From: UBA868 sp016776875
GTDB taxonomy: Bacteria > Pseudomonadota > Gammaproteobacteria > Arenicellales > UBA868
NCBI GenBank assembly: GCA_051201585.1
Contig: CP179198.1
Location: 992,001-1,056,000 of the forward strand
Length of the DNA stretch: 64,000 bases
Direction: 5' to 3'
The notes beneath the pieces were generated by a model. It was not told the origin of the DNA. It searched no databases and saw only the letters and a program-made list of their open reading frames with translations. Positions 8,458 to 17,307 of the stretch are shown here, piece by piece. The stretch's first letter is position 1; the number at the start of each line of letters is the position of its first letter. The translations under genes were made by a program, and so were the position numbers.

Positions 8458-9714
8458 ATGTATCTATTTGAATACCAGGCAAAAGAGTTGATGCGTCAGG
8501 CTGGGATTTCGGTTCTGCCCGGGGCCGTGGCCACCACGGAATCTAGGGCAGTCGCGGCGGCTGGCGAATTGGGTGCTGGCCCGTGGGCTGTTAAAGCCCA
8601 GGTACTGGCCGGGGGCAGGGCGCAAGGATTTTTTAATAATGATCGACATTTACCGGGTGTCGTTTTTGCTGAAACCTCCCTCGAGGTGGGCAGCGTTGCT
8701 CATTCGATGTTGGGATCGGTACTGATCACCCCTCAAACCACCAGTGAGGGTGAAATAGTCAATGCGGTTTACGTTGAACCGGCGATCGCGGTGCCTCAGG
8801 AAGTTTTTTTAGCAATGCTGGTTGACGGAGACTCCGGCCAAATCGTTTGTCTGTTAAGTAAAAAAGGCGGGCAGCATGTTGAGCAGGCGGTTGGAGTCGA
8901 TCCCGACTCGCTTATCCGCTGCAATCTGGGGTTTGGAGAGATGCTCACAAATGAGGCAAGTCTTGAGATTGCTAGGGAGCTTGAGTTATCACCCTCTGCC
9001 AGTGAAGGCCTCAGCGTTGTTTTGAAAAAACTTCATCGATTGTTTATCGAAAAAGATCTTTCTCTAATTGAGATTAACCCGCTTGGCATTCGACAAAATG
9101 ACGCGTTGATTGCTTTAGACGCGCGTATAACCGCTGATGATAACGCACTCTTTCGTCAGTCAAAGATGGCCGCATTGGGTTCAAGGTCAGCCTCAAGTTC
9201 CGCTGAACAAATTGCGCTTCGGGAGGGGTTTAATTATGTATCGCTCGACGGCAATGTGGGCATCTTTTCCAGCGGAGCGGGACTCGCAATGGCAACGGTC
9301 GATGCGGTTGCAAATTGTGGTGCAAGACCTGCAAATTTTCTTGACGTACCACCCGTGTTGGAGGTGAGTCGGGTAAAGCAGGCCTTTTTACTTCTTTTTT
9401 CAATTCAAAAGATTAATTGCCTGATTGTTAATGTTTTTGGGGCAGGAATTATGCGGTGCGATACGATCGCAGACGGGCTATTGCTCGCACATCTAGAAGC
9501 GCCTGTCGGGATTCCTATCGTGATGCGTCTTGCAGGGACGAATTCGGAACTTGCTATTTCTCGTCTTGAAAAATCAGGCCTTCCTATTCAATTTGTCGAG
9601 AATCTTGAAGCGGGAGCGAGAAAAATCGCTTCTATCAAGGAACAGGATGGAAGCGCCTTAACGCATTCGAGTTGGGCAAAGAAGGCCTGGTTACGGATTC
9701 GAAATTCGATTTGA
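8458..9714 (+). CDS. divergent succinyl-CoA-synthetase-like beta subunit
   Basis: This 418-residue protein matches the ADP-forming acyl-CoA ligase beta subunit (SucC/MtkA type): MYLFEYQAKELMRQAGI and AVKAQVLAGGRAQG open the ATP-grasp domain, LIEINPLGI holds nucleotide/metal-binding residues, and RLAGTNSELA lies in the C-terminal CoA-ligase domain. The phosphate-handling loops differ from the canonical enzyme: IFSSGAGLAM (about 268-279) replaces the usual VNGAGLAM with one extra residue, LDVPPV replaces LDVGGG, and VNVFGAGIMRCD (about 324-335) has one residue more than NIFGGIMRCD. With the next gene it should join a carboxylate to CoA using a nucleoside triphosphate. Succinate, malate (as in methylotroph MtkAB) or another small diacid are possible; I would not call it sucC. 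Confidence 0.82.
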   Translation: MYLFEYQAKELMRQAGISVLPGAVATTESRAVAAAGELGAGPWAVKAQVLAGGRAQGFFNNDRHLPGVVFAETSLEVGSVAHSMLGSVLITPQTTSEGEIVNAVYVEPAIAVPQEVFLAMLVDGDSGQIVCLLSKKGGQHVEQAVGVDPDSLIRCNLGFGEMLTNEASLEIARELELSPSASEGLSVVLKKLHRLFIEKDLSLIEINPLGIRQNDALIALDARITADDNALFRQSKMAALGSRSASSSAEQIALREGFNYVSLDGNVGIFSSGAGLAMATVDAVANCGARPANFLDVPPVLEVSRVKQAFLLLFSIQKINCLIVNVFGAGIMRCDTIADGLLLAHLEAPVGIPIVMRLAGTNSELAISRLEKSGLPIQFVENLEAGARKIASIKEQDGSALTHSSWAKKAWLRIRNSI

Positions 9715-9724
9715 AAGATTAATA

Positions 9725-10621
9725 ATGGCCATTTTAGTTAATGCTTCAACACGGATTATCTGCCAGGGAATTACAGGTCGGCAGGGTTCATTTCACTGTG
9801 AGCGAGCAATCGCGAGCGGCACGAATATCGTGGGAGGTGTTCGAAAGGGAAAAGGAGGCTCCCGTCACCTTGGGGTCCCTGTATTTGACTCGGTTGACGA
9901 GGCGGTTGAAGTTACCCAGGCTAATGCGAGTGTAATTTTTGTGCCGCCAGCGAATGCAGCGGACGCGATTATTGAAGCAGTCGATGCGGGATTAGATCTG
10001 GTTGTATGTGTGACAGAAAGAATACCGGTGCTCGACATGGTTCGGGTCAGACATCGCCTCAACACGGGGTCAACCCTATTGGTTGGCCCAAACTCCCCCG
10101 GACTCGCAGTCCCTGGCGTCAGCACACTGGGAATAATGCCGCAGGGAATTTTTTTACCTGGCAGGATTGGCATTGTTTCCCGCGCGAGCACGCTCACGTA
10201 TGAGGCTGTAGATCAAACAACCCGAAATGGGCTTGGACAATCTACTTGTGTGGGGGTGGGCGCGGATCCAGTTGTTGGTGCATCTGTTGTCCAATGCCTG
10301 GCGCAATTTATGCAAGATGAGCAGACAGAGGGGATTATTCTCATTGGGGAAGTGGGAGGAACATCAGAAGAGCGAGCAGCTGAATATCTATCTTCCTTAA
10401 CGGATCGAAAACCTGTGGTGGCCTACATTGCGGGGCAAACGGTGCCTGAAGGGCGCCGAATGGGTCATGCGGGCACTATCATTCATTATGGTACCGGAAC
10501 TGCGGAATCTAAGATTGGCGCACTTCAAGCGGCCGGCGTAACAGTTGTTTCATCCCCTATTGATATCGGTCGAACAATGGCGGATCAACTCTCGTCTCGA
10601 CAAAACAGTTACGCCCAATAA
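9725..10621 (+). CDS. divergent succinyl-CoA-synthetase-like alpha subunit
   Basis: The 298-residue partner of the preceding gene (10-base gap) matches the alpha subunit of acyl-CoA ligases, which binds CoA and carries the phosphohistidine. GITGRQGSFH (about 15-24) is the CoA-binding Rossmann motif, the active-site His is H248 in RMGHAGTII, and GEVGGTSEERAAEY follows the family. Differences from SucD include GPNSPG (121-126) where GPNCPG is usual, VSRASTLTYE where VSRSGTLTYE is usual, and VGADP for GGDP. These changes lie around the CoA and phosphate sites, so altered substrate choice or low activity is possible. Operon context with Frc suggests a role in CoA activation of a small acid. Confidence 0.82.
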   Translation: MAILVNASTRIICQGITGRQGSFHCERAIASGTNIVGGVRKGKGGSRHLGVPVFDSVDEAVEVTQANASVIFVPPANAADAIIEAVDAGLDLVVCVTERIPVLDMVRVRHRLNTGSTLLVGPNSPGLAVPGVSTLGIMPQGIFLPGRIGIVSRASTLTYEAVDQTTRNGLGQSTCVGVGADPVVGASVVQCLAQFMQDEQTEGIILIGEVGGTSEERAAEYLSSLTDRKPVVAYIAGQTVPEGRRMGHAGTIIHYGTGTAESKIGALQAAGVTVVSSPIDIGRTMADQLSSRQNSYAQ

Positions 10622-10632
10622 TCGAACATCGA

Positions 10633-11313
10633 ATGTCAATCTCCGTGACACCCATTGAGGCGAACAGCAGCCTAAAAGAGCAAGTATTCAAGCGTTTGCG
10701 TGCAGCTGTCGCAGGGATGGATATCTATTCCGGAGCGGAGCCTCCACGCCTTGATGAGCGGAAGTTGGCAGAAAGTCTCGGGGTGAGTCGAACTCCTGTT
10801 CGCGAAGCGATATCGCGACTTGAACAAGCAGGCCTGGTTAGGCATGTGCCTCGGCGTGGCACGTTTGTCGTACGGAAAACAAAAAAAGAAGTGTTGGAGA
10901 TTATTTATGCATGGGCCTCTTTAGAAAGTATGGCAGCGCGGCTCGCCACTTTCCGGGCTAATGATCAGGAAATTTTAGGTTTGAGGGAAAAATTTGGCCC
11001 TCGGTCAGAATCAGATGGACGCGCACCGATTGATGAATACTCGCGGACCAACATTAACTTTCATCAGGCAATTGTTGCCCTGGCGCACAGCGATCTACTC
11101 ACTGATTTGGCCGACAGCTTGTTTATCCATATGCGTGCGATTCGATCCCGGGCCATTCATGATGGTGATCGGGCTCAGCGTTCCGTTATTGATCATGCAC
11201 GTATTATTCAGGCAATTGAAGAGCGAGACACATTAACTGCCGAAGCGCTTGTGCGAGACCATGCATTGACTCTCGCGGAGCACGTACAGAAGAACGTCAA
11301 TTACCTCGATTAG
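10633..11313 (+). CDS. GntR-family transcriptional regulator (FCD domain)
   Basis: The 226-residue protein has a winged helix-turn-helix at about residues 38-80 (LAESLGVSRTPVREAISRLE, then the wing PRRGTFVV) and an all-helical C-terminal FCD effector domain with conserved histidines (NFHQAIVALAHSD, DHARIIQAIEERD, VRDHALTLAEHV) that usually bind a metal and an organic acid. It lies 11 bases after the sucD-like gene and 58 before frc, inside the operon it probably controls. The palindrome at 7339-7355 is a candidate target. The effector would plausibly be the acid handled by the operon. Confidence 0.9.
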   Translation: MSISVTPIEANSSLKEQVFKRLRAAVAGMDIYSGAEPPRLDERKLAESLGVSRTPVREAISRLEQAGLVRHVPRRGTFVVRKTKKEVLEIIYAWASLESMAARLATFRANDQEILGLREKFGPRSESDGRAPIDEYSRTNINFHQAIVALAHSDLLTDLADSLFIHMRAIRSRAIHDGDRAQRSVIDHARIIQAIEERDTLTAEALVRDHALTLAEHVQKNVNYLD

Positions 11314-11371
11314 TTCAGAGCGAGTCAAAAAAATATTATTTTCTTAATACCATCGCAACGGAGAAATTCTT

Positions 11372-12641
11372 ATGAAAGCACTTGAGGGTGTCCGAATTCT
11401 TGATATGACCCACGTTCAATCGGGACCGACCTGTACACAGTTACTGGGATGGTTCGGGGCGGACGTCATCAAAGTGGAGCGTCCAGGGGTTGGAGATGCC
11501 ACTCGTGGGCAACTCCGCGATATTCCAGATGTCGATAGCCTTTACTTTACGATGCTTAATCACAACAAGAGAAGCATTACATTGAATACGAAGGACGAAA
11601 AGGGTAAGGAAGTGTTTACCCGATTAATCGAGACATGCGACGTTATGGTTGAAAACTTCGCGCCAGGCGCCCTCGATCGTATGGGATTTACGTGGGAGAG
11701 AATTCAGGAAATCAATCCGCGAATGATTTATGCGTCGGTTAAAGGCTTTGGTCAAGGCCCTTATTCGGAGTGCAAAGTCTATGAGAATGTGGCGCAATGC
11801 GCCGGTGGTTCAGCATCAACGACCGGTTTTCTAGACGGTCCACCGACGGTAACAGGGGCCCAGATTGGGGATTCCGGTACAGGCCTGCATCTCGCCTTAG
11901 GCATCGTGACTGCGTTATATCACCGTGAGCACTCGGGGCGAGGACAGCGGGTGCTTGCGTCTATGCAGGACGGTGTTCTCAACCTTTGCCGCGTAAAACT
12001 TCGAGATCAGCAGCGACTTGACCATGGTCCTTTGAAGGAGTACTCCCAGTTTGGTGAGAATATTCCGTTCAGCGATGCAACGCCACGGGCGGGCAATGAT
12101 TCAGGCGGTGGACAGCCTGGTCGGATCTTGAAGTGTAAAGGATGGGAAACTGACGCAAATGCTTACACTTACTTTATTACCCAGGCAGCAGTTTGGGGAA
12201 AGATCTGCGACGTCATCGGACGATCGGAGTGGAAAGACGATCCAGATTTTTCAACACCGCCCGCACGGTTGCCACGACTGAATGAAGTGTTTGAGGCCAT
12301 CGAGCGATGGACAATGACAAAGACCAAGTTTGAGGTAATGGAGGTCTGTAATCCTCTCGATATCCCAGTGGGCCCAATTCTGTCCATGAAGGAACTTAGC
12401 GAAGAACCGTCGTTGCGCGAGACGGGCACGATTGTTGAGGTAGATCACCCCACGAGAGGAAAATATTTGACGGTGGGTAACCCAGTCAAGCCTCTCAGAT
12501 TCTCCTGTAGAAGTGGCGCGCTCACCTCTGCTTGGGGAGCATACGGGGGAAATTCTTCAGGACGTGCTGGGGTATAACGCGGAAGAAGTGTCCCAGCTTC
12601 GTGATAGCGGCGTGGTCGGGAAGGAGGAGTACAGCGTCTGA
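11372..12641 (+). CDS. frc: formyl-CoA:oxalate CoA-transferase-like protein (late frameshift)
   Basis: A class III CoA-transferase closely following E. coli and Oxalobacter Frc: THVQSGPTCTQLLGWFGADV, RDIPDVDSLYFTMLNHNKRS, VYENVAQCAGGSASTTGF, catalytic Asp about D167 in GDSGTG, SMQDGVLNLCRVKLRDQQRL and LKCKGWETD. Frc moves CoA from formyl-CoA to oxalate. The glycine loop reads NDSGGGQPG where I recall NAGGGGQPG, one glycine short. Near 12500-12515 the frame slips; the correct tail (LLGEHTGEILQDVLGY to the TGA at 12639-12641) continues in another phase, giving about 422 residues, normal for Frc. It ends the operon. The usual partner, oxalyl-CoA decarboxylase, is not in the window, so another CoA acceptor is possible. 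Confidence 0.88.
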
Positions 12642-12681
12642 CGGCAAGCCGTTTTGGATCAGTTTAAAAAGCACTGTCTTT

Positions 12682-13425
12682 TTATTGAAGTAAGGAACTT
12701 TTCTCTAGATTGACAGTGCCTTTTATTTTTTGTCCATGCACTTGTTGGACCTGTATCGGCAGGTACAGGTTTTCATCTGAAAACCAGTAATACAACTCTC
12801 GTGAGCTATTTCGGTCAATAAAAAAACGGCTCGTGCTCACAGCATAGTCTCCGGGATATAAAGTCTGGTTTTCTTTCTCGATAAAGCGATAGTCGCGAAT
12901 ACGGTGACCTTCGTTCACTTGCATTGAAAAATCCCTACTGCCTTTAATGAGATTGAGTCGAGCCATCAACTCAAAGCTGAGGGGATCTTGAATCCCAAGA
13001 GAAATTGGAAAGCTTTGTGACTCTCCTTTTGCAAAACCCGAACTCATGCCCGTTTCCCAGTTAAACTCAATTTTAATATCGCGCTTGGGGTTAGGTTTTT
13101 TTTCACTAATGGTGTAGAGAGATGGCCGGACAATGCCATCGACAATCGAAAAACGTGAGACTTCGTATACCGGTCCATATCCAGAGAGTCGTGCGACGCC
13201 CTTTAGCGTAGTGATTGCATTTAGCACGTATTCGTCACCAACAGTTTCGAGGGTGATCACTCTTTTTGCGTTAAATCCTGAATAATCAACAGCGTACTCA
13301 GCGCGGTAAGGTGAGAATAATTCGATTTCGGTATTGGACGCGCCAAGTTGCGGGAAAAAAATTAAGGCCAAAACGAGCGTGCTACCTGAAAAAGATCGAA
13401 GCAGTTTTTTTGTGATGTTTGACAT
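12682..13425 (-). CDS. DUF3108 family periplasmic protein
   Basis: A 247-residue protein with a signal peptide (hydrophobic stretch STLVLALIFFPQLGAS, cleavage likely about residue 30) and a beta-rich mature part beginning FSPYRAEYAVDYSGFNAKR, the hallmark start of DUF3108 proteins. These are found in proteobacterial periplasms, function not established. It faces the EEP-family gene divergently across 68 bases and converges with frc. Inverted arms GCACTGTC (12671-12678) and GACAGTGC (12712-12719), each followed by T-rich sequence, flank its stop codon and might act in termination despite the 33-base loop. Confidence 0.75.
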   Translation of the reverse strand: MSNITKKLLRSFSGSTLVLALIFFPQLGASNTEIELFSPYRAEYAVDYSGFNAKRVITLETVGDEYVLNAITTLKGVARLSGYGPVYEVSRFSIVDGIVRPSLYTISEKKPNPKRDIKIEFNWETGMSSGFAKGESQSFPISLGIQDPLSFELMARLNLIKGSRDFSMQVNEGHRIRDYRFIEKENQTLYPGDYAVSTSRFFIDRNSSRELYYWFSDENLYLPIQVQQVHGQKIKGTVNLEKSSLLQ

Positions 13426-13493
13426 GGAGAGGCGAGATATTGCCTTGGTCTGGGCTATCAGTAACGTCTTTATTTTAAGGTAAAGTTAAACAG

Positions 13494-14246
13494 ATGAAAA
13501 TTAAAGTATTAACCTACAACATACACAAATGTGTTGGCGGTGTCGATCGACGTTATGATTTAGGTCGGATTGTCGAGATTATTAATCATCATCAGCCTGA
13601 CATTGCTTTATTGCAGGAAGTGGTCCGTCATAGTAAGTCGTTAAGTGATACCCTCCAGGTAGATGTCATAGGAGAAGCGATTGGCCTTCCGCATCGGGTT
13701 TGGGTGCCAAATGTACGAGTGTCGGAGGCGAAAGGTTACGGCAATGCAATTTTTAGTCGTTGGCCTCTCATCGAATCCGTCAATATTGATCTGACAATTG
13801 GACCCAAAAAGAAACGCAGCGCCTTGTATGCCCGGGTTCGTGCGCCTATTTTTGGTCAGCGGGCTGGACAGTCTCAGACTCGAAGTCTTCATCTGTTCAA
13901 CCTTCATTTAGGGCTGTCAGGAATAGAGCGTCGGATGCAATTGAAGAAATTACTGTTGCATCCGAGTTTGCAGCGGGTTGCAAAAAATACCCCCATTATT
14001 GTCGCGGGCGATCTTAATGATGTCTGGGGAAGTTTAGGTCGCCAGGTCATGGGTCCTGCGGGATTTCATGGGGTTCGACGAAAGCCGAAGACGTTTCCGG
14101 CATACGCACCAGTGCGTCCGCTGGATAGTCTTTACGTGCGCGGCAAAATCAGGGTTGAAAATCTTCTGCCGTCCCGGCTCGCCATTGCTCGACAGGCGTC
14201 CGATCATTTACCACTGGTCGCTGAGTTAATCTTAGGCCAGGAGTGA
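13494..14246 (+). CDS. endonuclease/exonuclease/phosphatase (EEP) family protein
   Basis: The 250-residue protein carries the metal-dependent phosphodiesterase signatures in order: TYNIHKC (about 7-13), the catalytic glutamate in IALLQEVV, GNAIFSRWPL, FNLHLGL, VAGDLND and the closing SDHLPLVAEL. The family hydrolyses phosphodiester or phosphomonoester bonds in nucleic acids, lipids or inositides; this branch, beginning with THNIH-like motifs, is common in proteobacteria and its substrate is not settled. No signal peptide is seen, so it should be cytoplasmic. Its stop lies inside the stem of a terminator at 14243-14272. Confidence 0.85.
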   Translation: MKIKVLTYNIHKCVGGVDRRYDLGRIVEIINHHQPDIALLQEVVRHSKSLSDTLQVDVIGEAIGLPHRVWVPNVRVSEAKGYGNAIFSRWPLIESVNIDLTIGPKKKRSALYARVRAPIFGQRAGQSQTRSLHLFNLHLGLSGIERRMQLKKLLLHPSLQRVAKNTPIIVAGDLNDVWGSLGRQVMGPAGFHGVRRKPKTFPAYAPVRPLDSLYVRGKIRVENLLPSRLAIARQASDHLPLVAELILGQE

Positions 14247-14272
14247 GAATAGGACGTTAATCCTATTCTCAC
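14243..14272. terminator. bidirectional hairpin between convergent genes
   Basis: GTGAGAATAGGA (14243-14254) and TCCTATTCTCAC (14261-14272) form a perfect 12-base-pair stem with loop CGTTAA. The T tract on either side is poor, but the position between the stops of two convergent genes fits a shared terminator. Confidence 0.65.
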
Positions 14273-14289
14273 TGTGTTATGTGGCCAAA

Positions 14290-15560
14290 CTATTTTGTAG
14301 CTGCTAACGCCTGATCGATGTCCTCAATAATATCGTCGATGTGTTCAATCCCGATGGACAGTCGGATTAGGTCTTCTGACACGCCAGAAGTCGCTAGCTC
14401 CTCCGGTGATAATTGTCGATGAGTCGTGCTCGCTGGATGACACGCTAACGATTTGGCGTCCCCGATATTAACGAGTCGGGTGATGAGGTTAAGGGCGTCA
14501 ATAAATTTCGGCGCAGCCTCCTTTCCGCCTTTGACGCCGAAGCTCATGACCCCAGAACCGCGACCGCCCATATATTTGTCGAGAAGCACCTTGTGCGGGC
14601 TGCTATCGAGGCCGGCATAACGCACCCATTCGACTTGAGGATGGTCTTCTAGGTATTTTGCAACCGCAAGGGTGTTGTCACAGATTCGATCCATTCGAAG
14701 GGCAAGGGTTTCAATTCCTTGCATGATCAGGAACGAATTCATGGGTGTTTGTGAAGCGCCCATATTGCGAAGGGGAACAACTCTTGCGCGAAGAATGTAG
14801 GGTGGGAGCCCCGTCTCCGTGTAGACGACTCCATGATAAGAAACGTCAGGTTCGTTTAGTCGATCAAACCGCTCTTTGTTTGCGACCCAGTCAAACTGGT
14901 TTGAGTCGACGATGATCCCGCCGATGATTGTGCCATGACCCGACATGTATTTAGTGAGGGAGTGGACGACAATGTCGCAGCCATGCTCGAAAGGTCGGCA
15001 CAGGTAGGGCGTGGGAACGGTGTTATCGACGATTACCGGAACTCCGTGTGCATGCGCAATTTCGGCAACTCGCTCGAGGTCAACTACGTTTCCGGCCGGA
15101 TTGCCAATTGATTCGCAGTAAACGGCTTTAGTTTTGTTATCGAAAAGTTTGTCCATTTCATCCAGATTTTCTGGATTAACAAACCGAGGTGTTATACCTA
15201 ACTGCGGAAATGTATGCGCGAATAGATTGTAAGTGCCGCCATAAAGGGTCGACATGCAAATAAAGTTATCCCCCGCTTCTGTTATCGTTAGCAGCGAATA
15301 AGTCGTCGCAGCCTGTCCGGATGATAGTGCTAGAGCCGCTACACCACCCTCCATATCAGCTACCCGCTGTTCCAGCACGTCACTCGTGGGGTTCATAATT
15401 CGTGTATAAATATTTCCGAGCTAGCTAAGTTAAAGAGATCTGCCCCGTGTTGGGTATCCCTAAACGAGTAGGAGGCTGTTTGATAAATAGGAACCGCGAC
15501 CGAGTTAGTGGTGGGGTCGGGCTTGTAGCCCGAGTGGATCATTTTTGTTTCGATTTTCAT
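14290..15560 (-). CDS. metY: O-acetylhomoserine sulfhydrylase / Cys-Met metabolism PLP enzyme (frameshift)
   Basis: A gamma-family PLP enzyme making homocysteine from O-acetylhomoserine and sulfide for methionine synthesis. The N-terminal part (MKIETKMIHSGYKPDPTTNS, then SVAVPIYQTASY) starts at ATG 15560-15558 behind a perfect AGGAGG. The frame slips in an AAA run at 15408-15410; adding one base continues into YTRIMNPTSDVLEQRVADME and gives about 423 residues, standard for MetY. Other marks are ALSSGQAATTYSLLT, CESIGNPAGN and the PLP lysine in VVHSLTKYMSGHG. The 166-base upstream region, shared with the M50 gene, shows no recognisable SAM riboswitch. MetY rather than MetB/MetC is favoured by length and SSGQAA. 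Confidence 0.88.
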
Positions 15561-15726
15561 TTTTCCTCCTTTGGATAGATCGTTTTTCTAACGAAAACTT
15601 TTTAAAATCAGGGATCGCTTGTGTTGGTAAATATAATTAATGCGCTTTTTTTCTATGTTACAGGTTTTAAATTGAGATTAAAGGTTTTATTATTTTGAGC
15701 AATATCTAGGTCTCTGAAAGGTCTTT

Positions 15727-16371
15727 TTGATGATTAGCCTAATTTCGCAGGGCCAGTGGACGCTATTTTCGATAATTCTTGTTGCGTTGGTGATTTCACT
15801 TTCTTTCCATGAATTTGGACATGCTTTCGCTGCAACGCGCTTTGGCGACGATACCGCCAAACGGGCAGGCCGTTTAACGATTAACCCGTTGGCACACATT
15901 GATCCCGTTGGTCTAATGATGGTGATGTTTGTCGGGTTCGGGTACGCGCGACCGGTGCCAACGAATCCCCGACTGTTCCGCTCTCGTTATGCCGAGCTTG
16001 TTGTGGCAGCGGCTGGACCGTTGATGAATTTGTTACTCGCTGTGATTACCATCAATGCCTATCTACTGGGATTGAAATGGGGATATATTGACCTTGATGA
16101 TCCGGGGGCTCAGTTATTTTTTATCTATTTAGCTCAAATAAACCTGCTGCTCATGATTTTTAATTTATTGCCTATTGGCGCACTGGATGGCCACTACATC
16201 CTGCCATATCTTCTTCCCCGTCGGTTGGCTGCTCTCTATCGATACTACAATGCCCGCTATGGCAACTACGCGTTGCTGGCGATAGTGGGCCTCGCAATAT
16301 TAGGCGTACCGATCTTTTCAACCGTGATTGATTGGAGTTCCGCTATCCTTCCGTTTATTGCGCTGATTTAA
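15727..16371 (+). CDS. site-2 protease family (M50) membrane metalloprotease
   Basis: A 214-residue multi-spanning membrane protein with the zinc site HEFGHAFAA (about residues 35-43, HExxH) inside the first helices, the family motif AGRLTINPLAHIDPVG after it, and NLLPIGALDGHYILP near the C-terminus supplying the third ligand (N-x-x-P-x-x-x-LDG). Hydrophobic helices lie at about 12-35, 66-75, 92-115, 134-155 and 180-210. Proteins like this cleave membrane substrates, but small stand-alone rhomboid-independent members often lack a known substrate. No PDZ domain is present, unlike RseP. It is 20 bases before the methyltransferase gene and may be co-transcribed. Confidence 0.85.
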   Translation: MMISLISQGQWTLFSIILVALVISLSFHEFGHAFAATRFGDDTAKRAGRLTINPLAHIDPVGLMMVMFVGFGYARPVPTNPRLFRSRYAELVVAAAGPLMNLLLAVITINAYLLGLKWGYIDLDDPGAQLFFIYLAQINLLLMIFNLLPIGALDGHYILPYLLPRRLAALYRYYNARYGNYALLAIVGLAILGVPIFSTVIDWSSAILPFIALI

Positions 16372-16390
16372 CCAACTTAAATAATTAGCT

Positions 16391-17047
16391 ATGCCACAGT
16401 TCGAATCAAATAAAAAATTCGCCGATGAGTCATCAAAAAAACTGTTGAAGCGGGCCTATAGCCTAAGCACATCAGATGACGCCAGAAAGCTTTATCGCGA
16501 TTGGGCGAAAACGTATGATCATCATCTTGAAACAGGTCTGAAGTATCAGGGTCCTCAAAAAATAGCGACATTGTTTGCCCACGCAATGACTGATCGATCG
16601 AGTCCGGTTCTTGATATAGGTTGTGGAACAGGATTGGTTGCCGACCACTTGGCCGTAGCATCTTTTACCAATATCGTTGGCTTAGATTTTTCACCGGAGA
16701 TGCTTGCCGAAGCCGATCAAAAGAATGTTTATCGTTCTTTGATTGAGGCAGATCTTGAGCAGAAGTTGCTCATCGCGGATGCGAGTTACGCAGGTGCGAT
16801 TTCGTGTGGTACTTTTACCCATGGTCACGTGGGCCCGTCTGCGTTCCGCGAGATATTCCGGGTGTTAGCGCAAGGCGCACCTTTTGCCTGCACGATTCAT
16901 AGCCACCTCTGGACATCGGCAGGGTTCGGCCAGGCGCTTGCGGTATTGGAAAATGAGCGCGTGATGTCAATAGAAACGATAAATGATGAGTCGTATTTTG
17001 AGGGCGAACCTGCAGACGGAAAGTTTTGTATTTTTCGAAAAATATAA
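16391..17047 (+). CDS. class I SAM-dependent methyltransferase
   Basis: The 218-residue protein has an N-terminal cap and a Rossmann methyltransferase domain: motif I VLDIGCGTGLVADHL (about 75-89), motif II acidic residue in GLDFSPEMLAEA, and a post-motif with SCGTFTHGHVGPSAFREIFRVLA. It resembles UbiE/Methyltransf_11-type enzymes acting on small molecules. The spacing to the upstream M50 gene is 20 bases. Substrate unknown; sequence context gives no clear hint. Confidence 0.8.
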   Translation: MPQFESNKKFADESSKKLLKRAYSLSTSDDARKLYRDWAKTYDHHLETGLKYQGPQKIATLFAHAMTDRSSPVLDIGCGTGLVADHLAVASFTNIVGLDFSPEMLAEADQKNVYRSLIEADLEQKLLIADASYAGAISCGTFTHGHVGPSAFREIFRVLAQGAPFACTIHSHLWTSAGFGQALAVLENERVMSIETINDESYFEGEPADGKFCIFRKI

Positions 17048-17134
17048 GGCATCCTGTCAAACCGGTGACTAGTCGGACGCGGTCCGGGTGCTACAATTAA
17101 GCGATCGCGTAGATAGGTTGACGTGAAGATTTAT

Positions 17135-17248
17135 GGCGGCGACAGTCGGTCTCCCCGATGGCGAGAGGGTGTGAACCCGGTCAGGTCCGGAAGGAAGCAG
17201 CCGCAGCATCCAACTTGGGTGTCGGGGTAAGGCGGGCTGGCGCCGTCT
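17135..17248 (+). ncRNA. ffs: signal recognition particle RNA (4.5S)
   Basis: The conserved tip GGTCAGGTCCGGAAGGAAGC (17179-17198) is the SRP RNA domain IV signature that binds Ffh. The flanks pair into the long hairpin: GGCGGCGACAG near 17135 with CTGGCGCCGTC near 17247, giving about 114 bases. A T-rich tail (ATTTTATATTTTAT) follows. It sits immediately before dnaX, the same neighbourhood as in many gammaproteobacteria. End points are estimated from pairing. Confidence 0.93.
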
Positions 17249-17307
17249 CCATTTTATATTTTATAAGTAAGGTATTGATCACCGTTCTCGACGGGTTGAG
17301 ATAGCAA

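Noticed and set aside
15561..15726. SAM riboswitch or MetJ boxes before metY
   Set aside because: No conserved riboswitch core or AGACGTCT-like boxes found.
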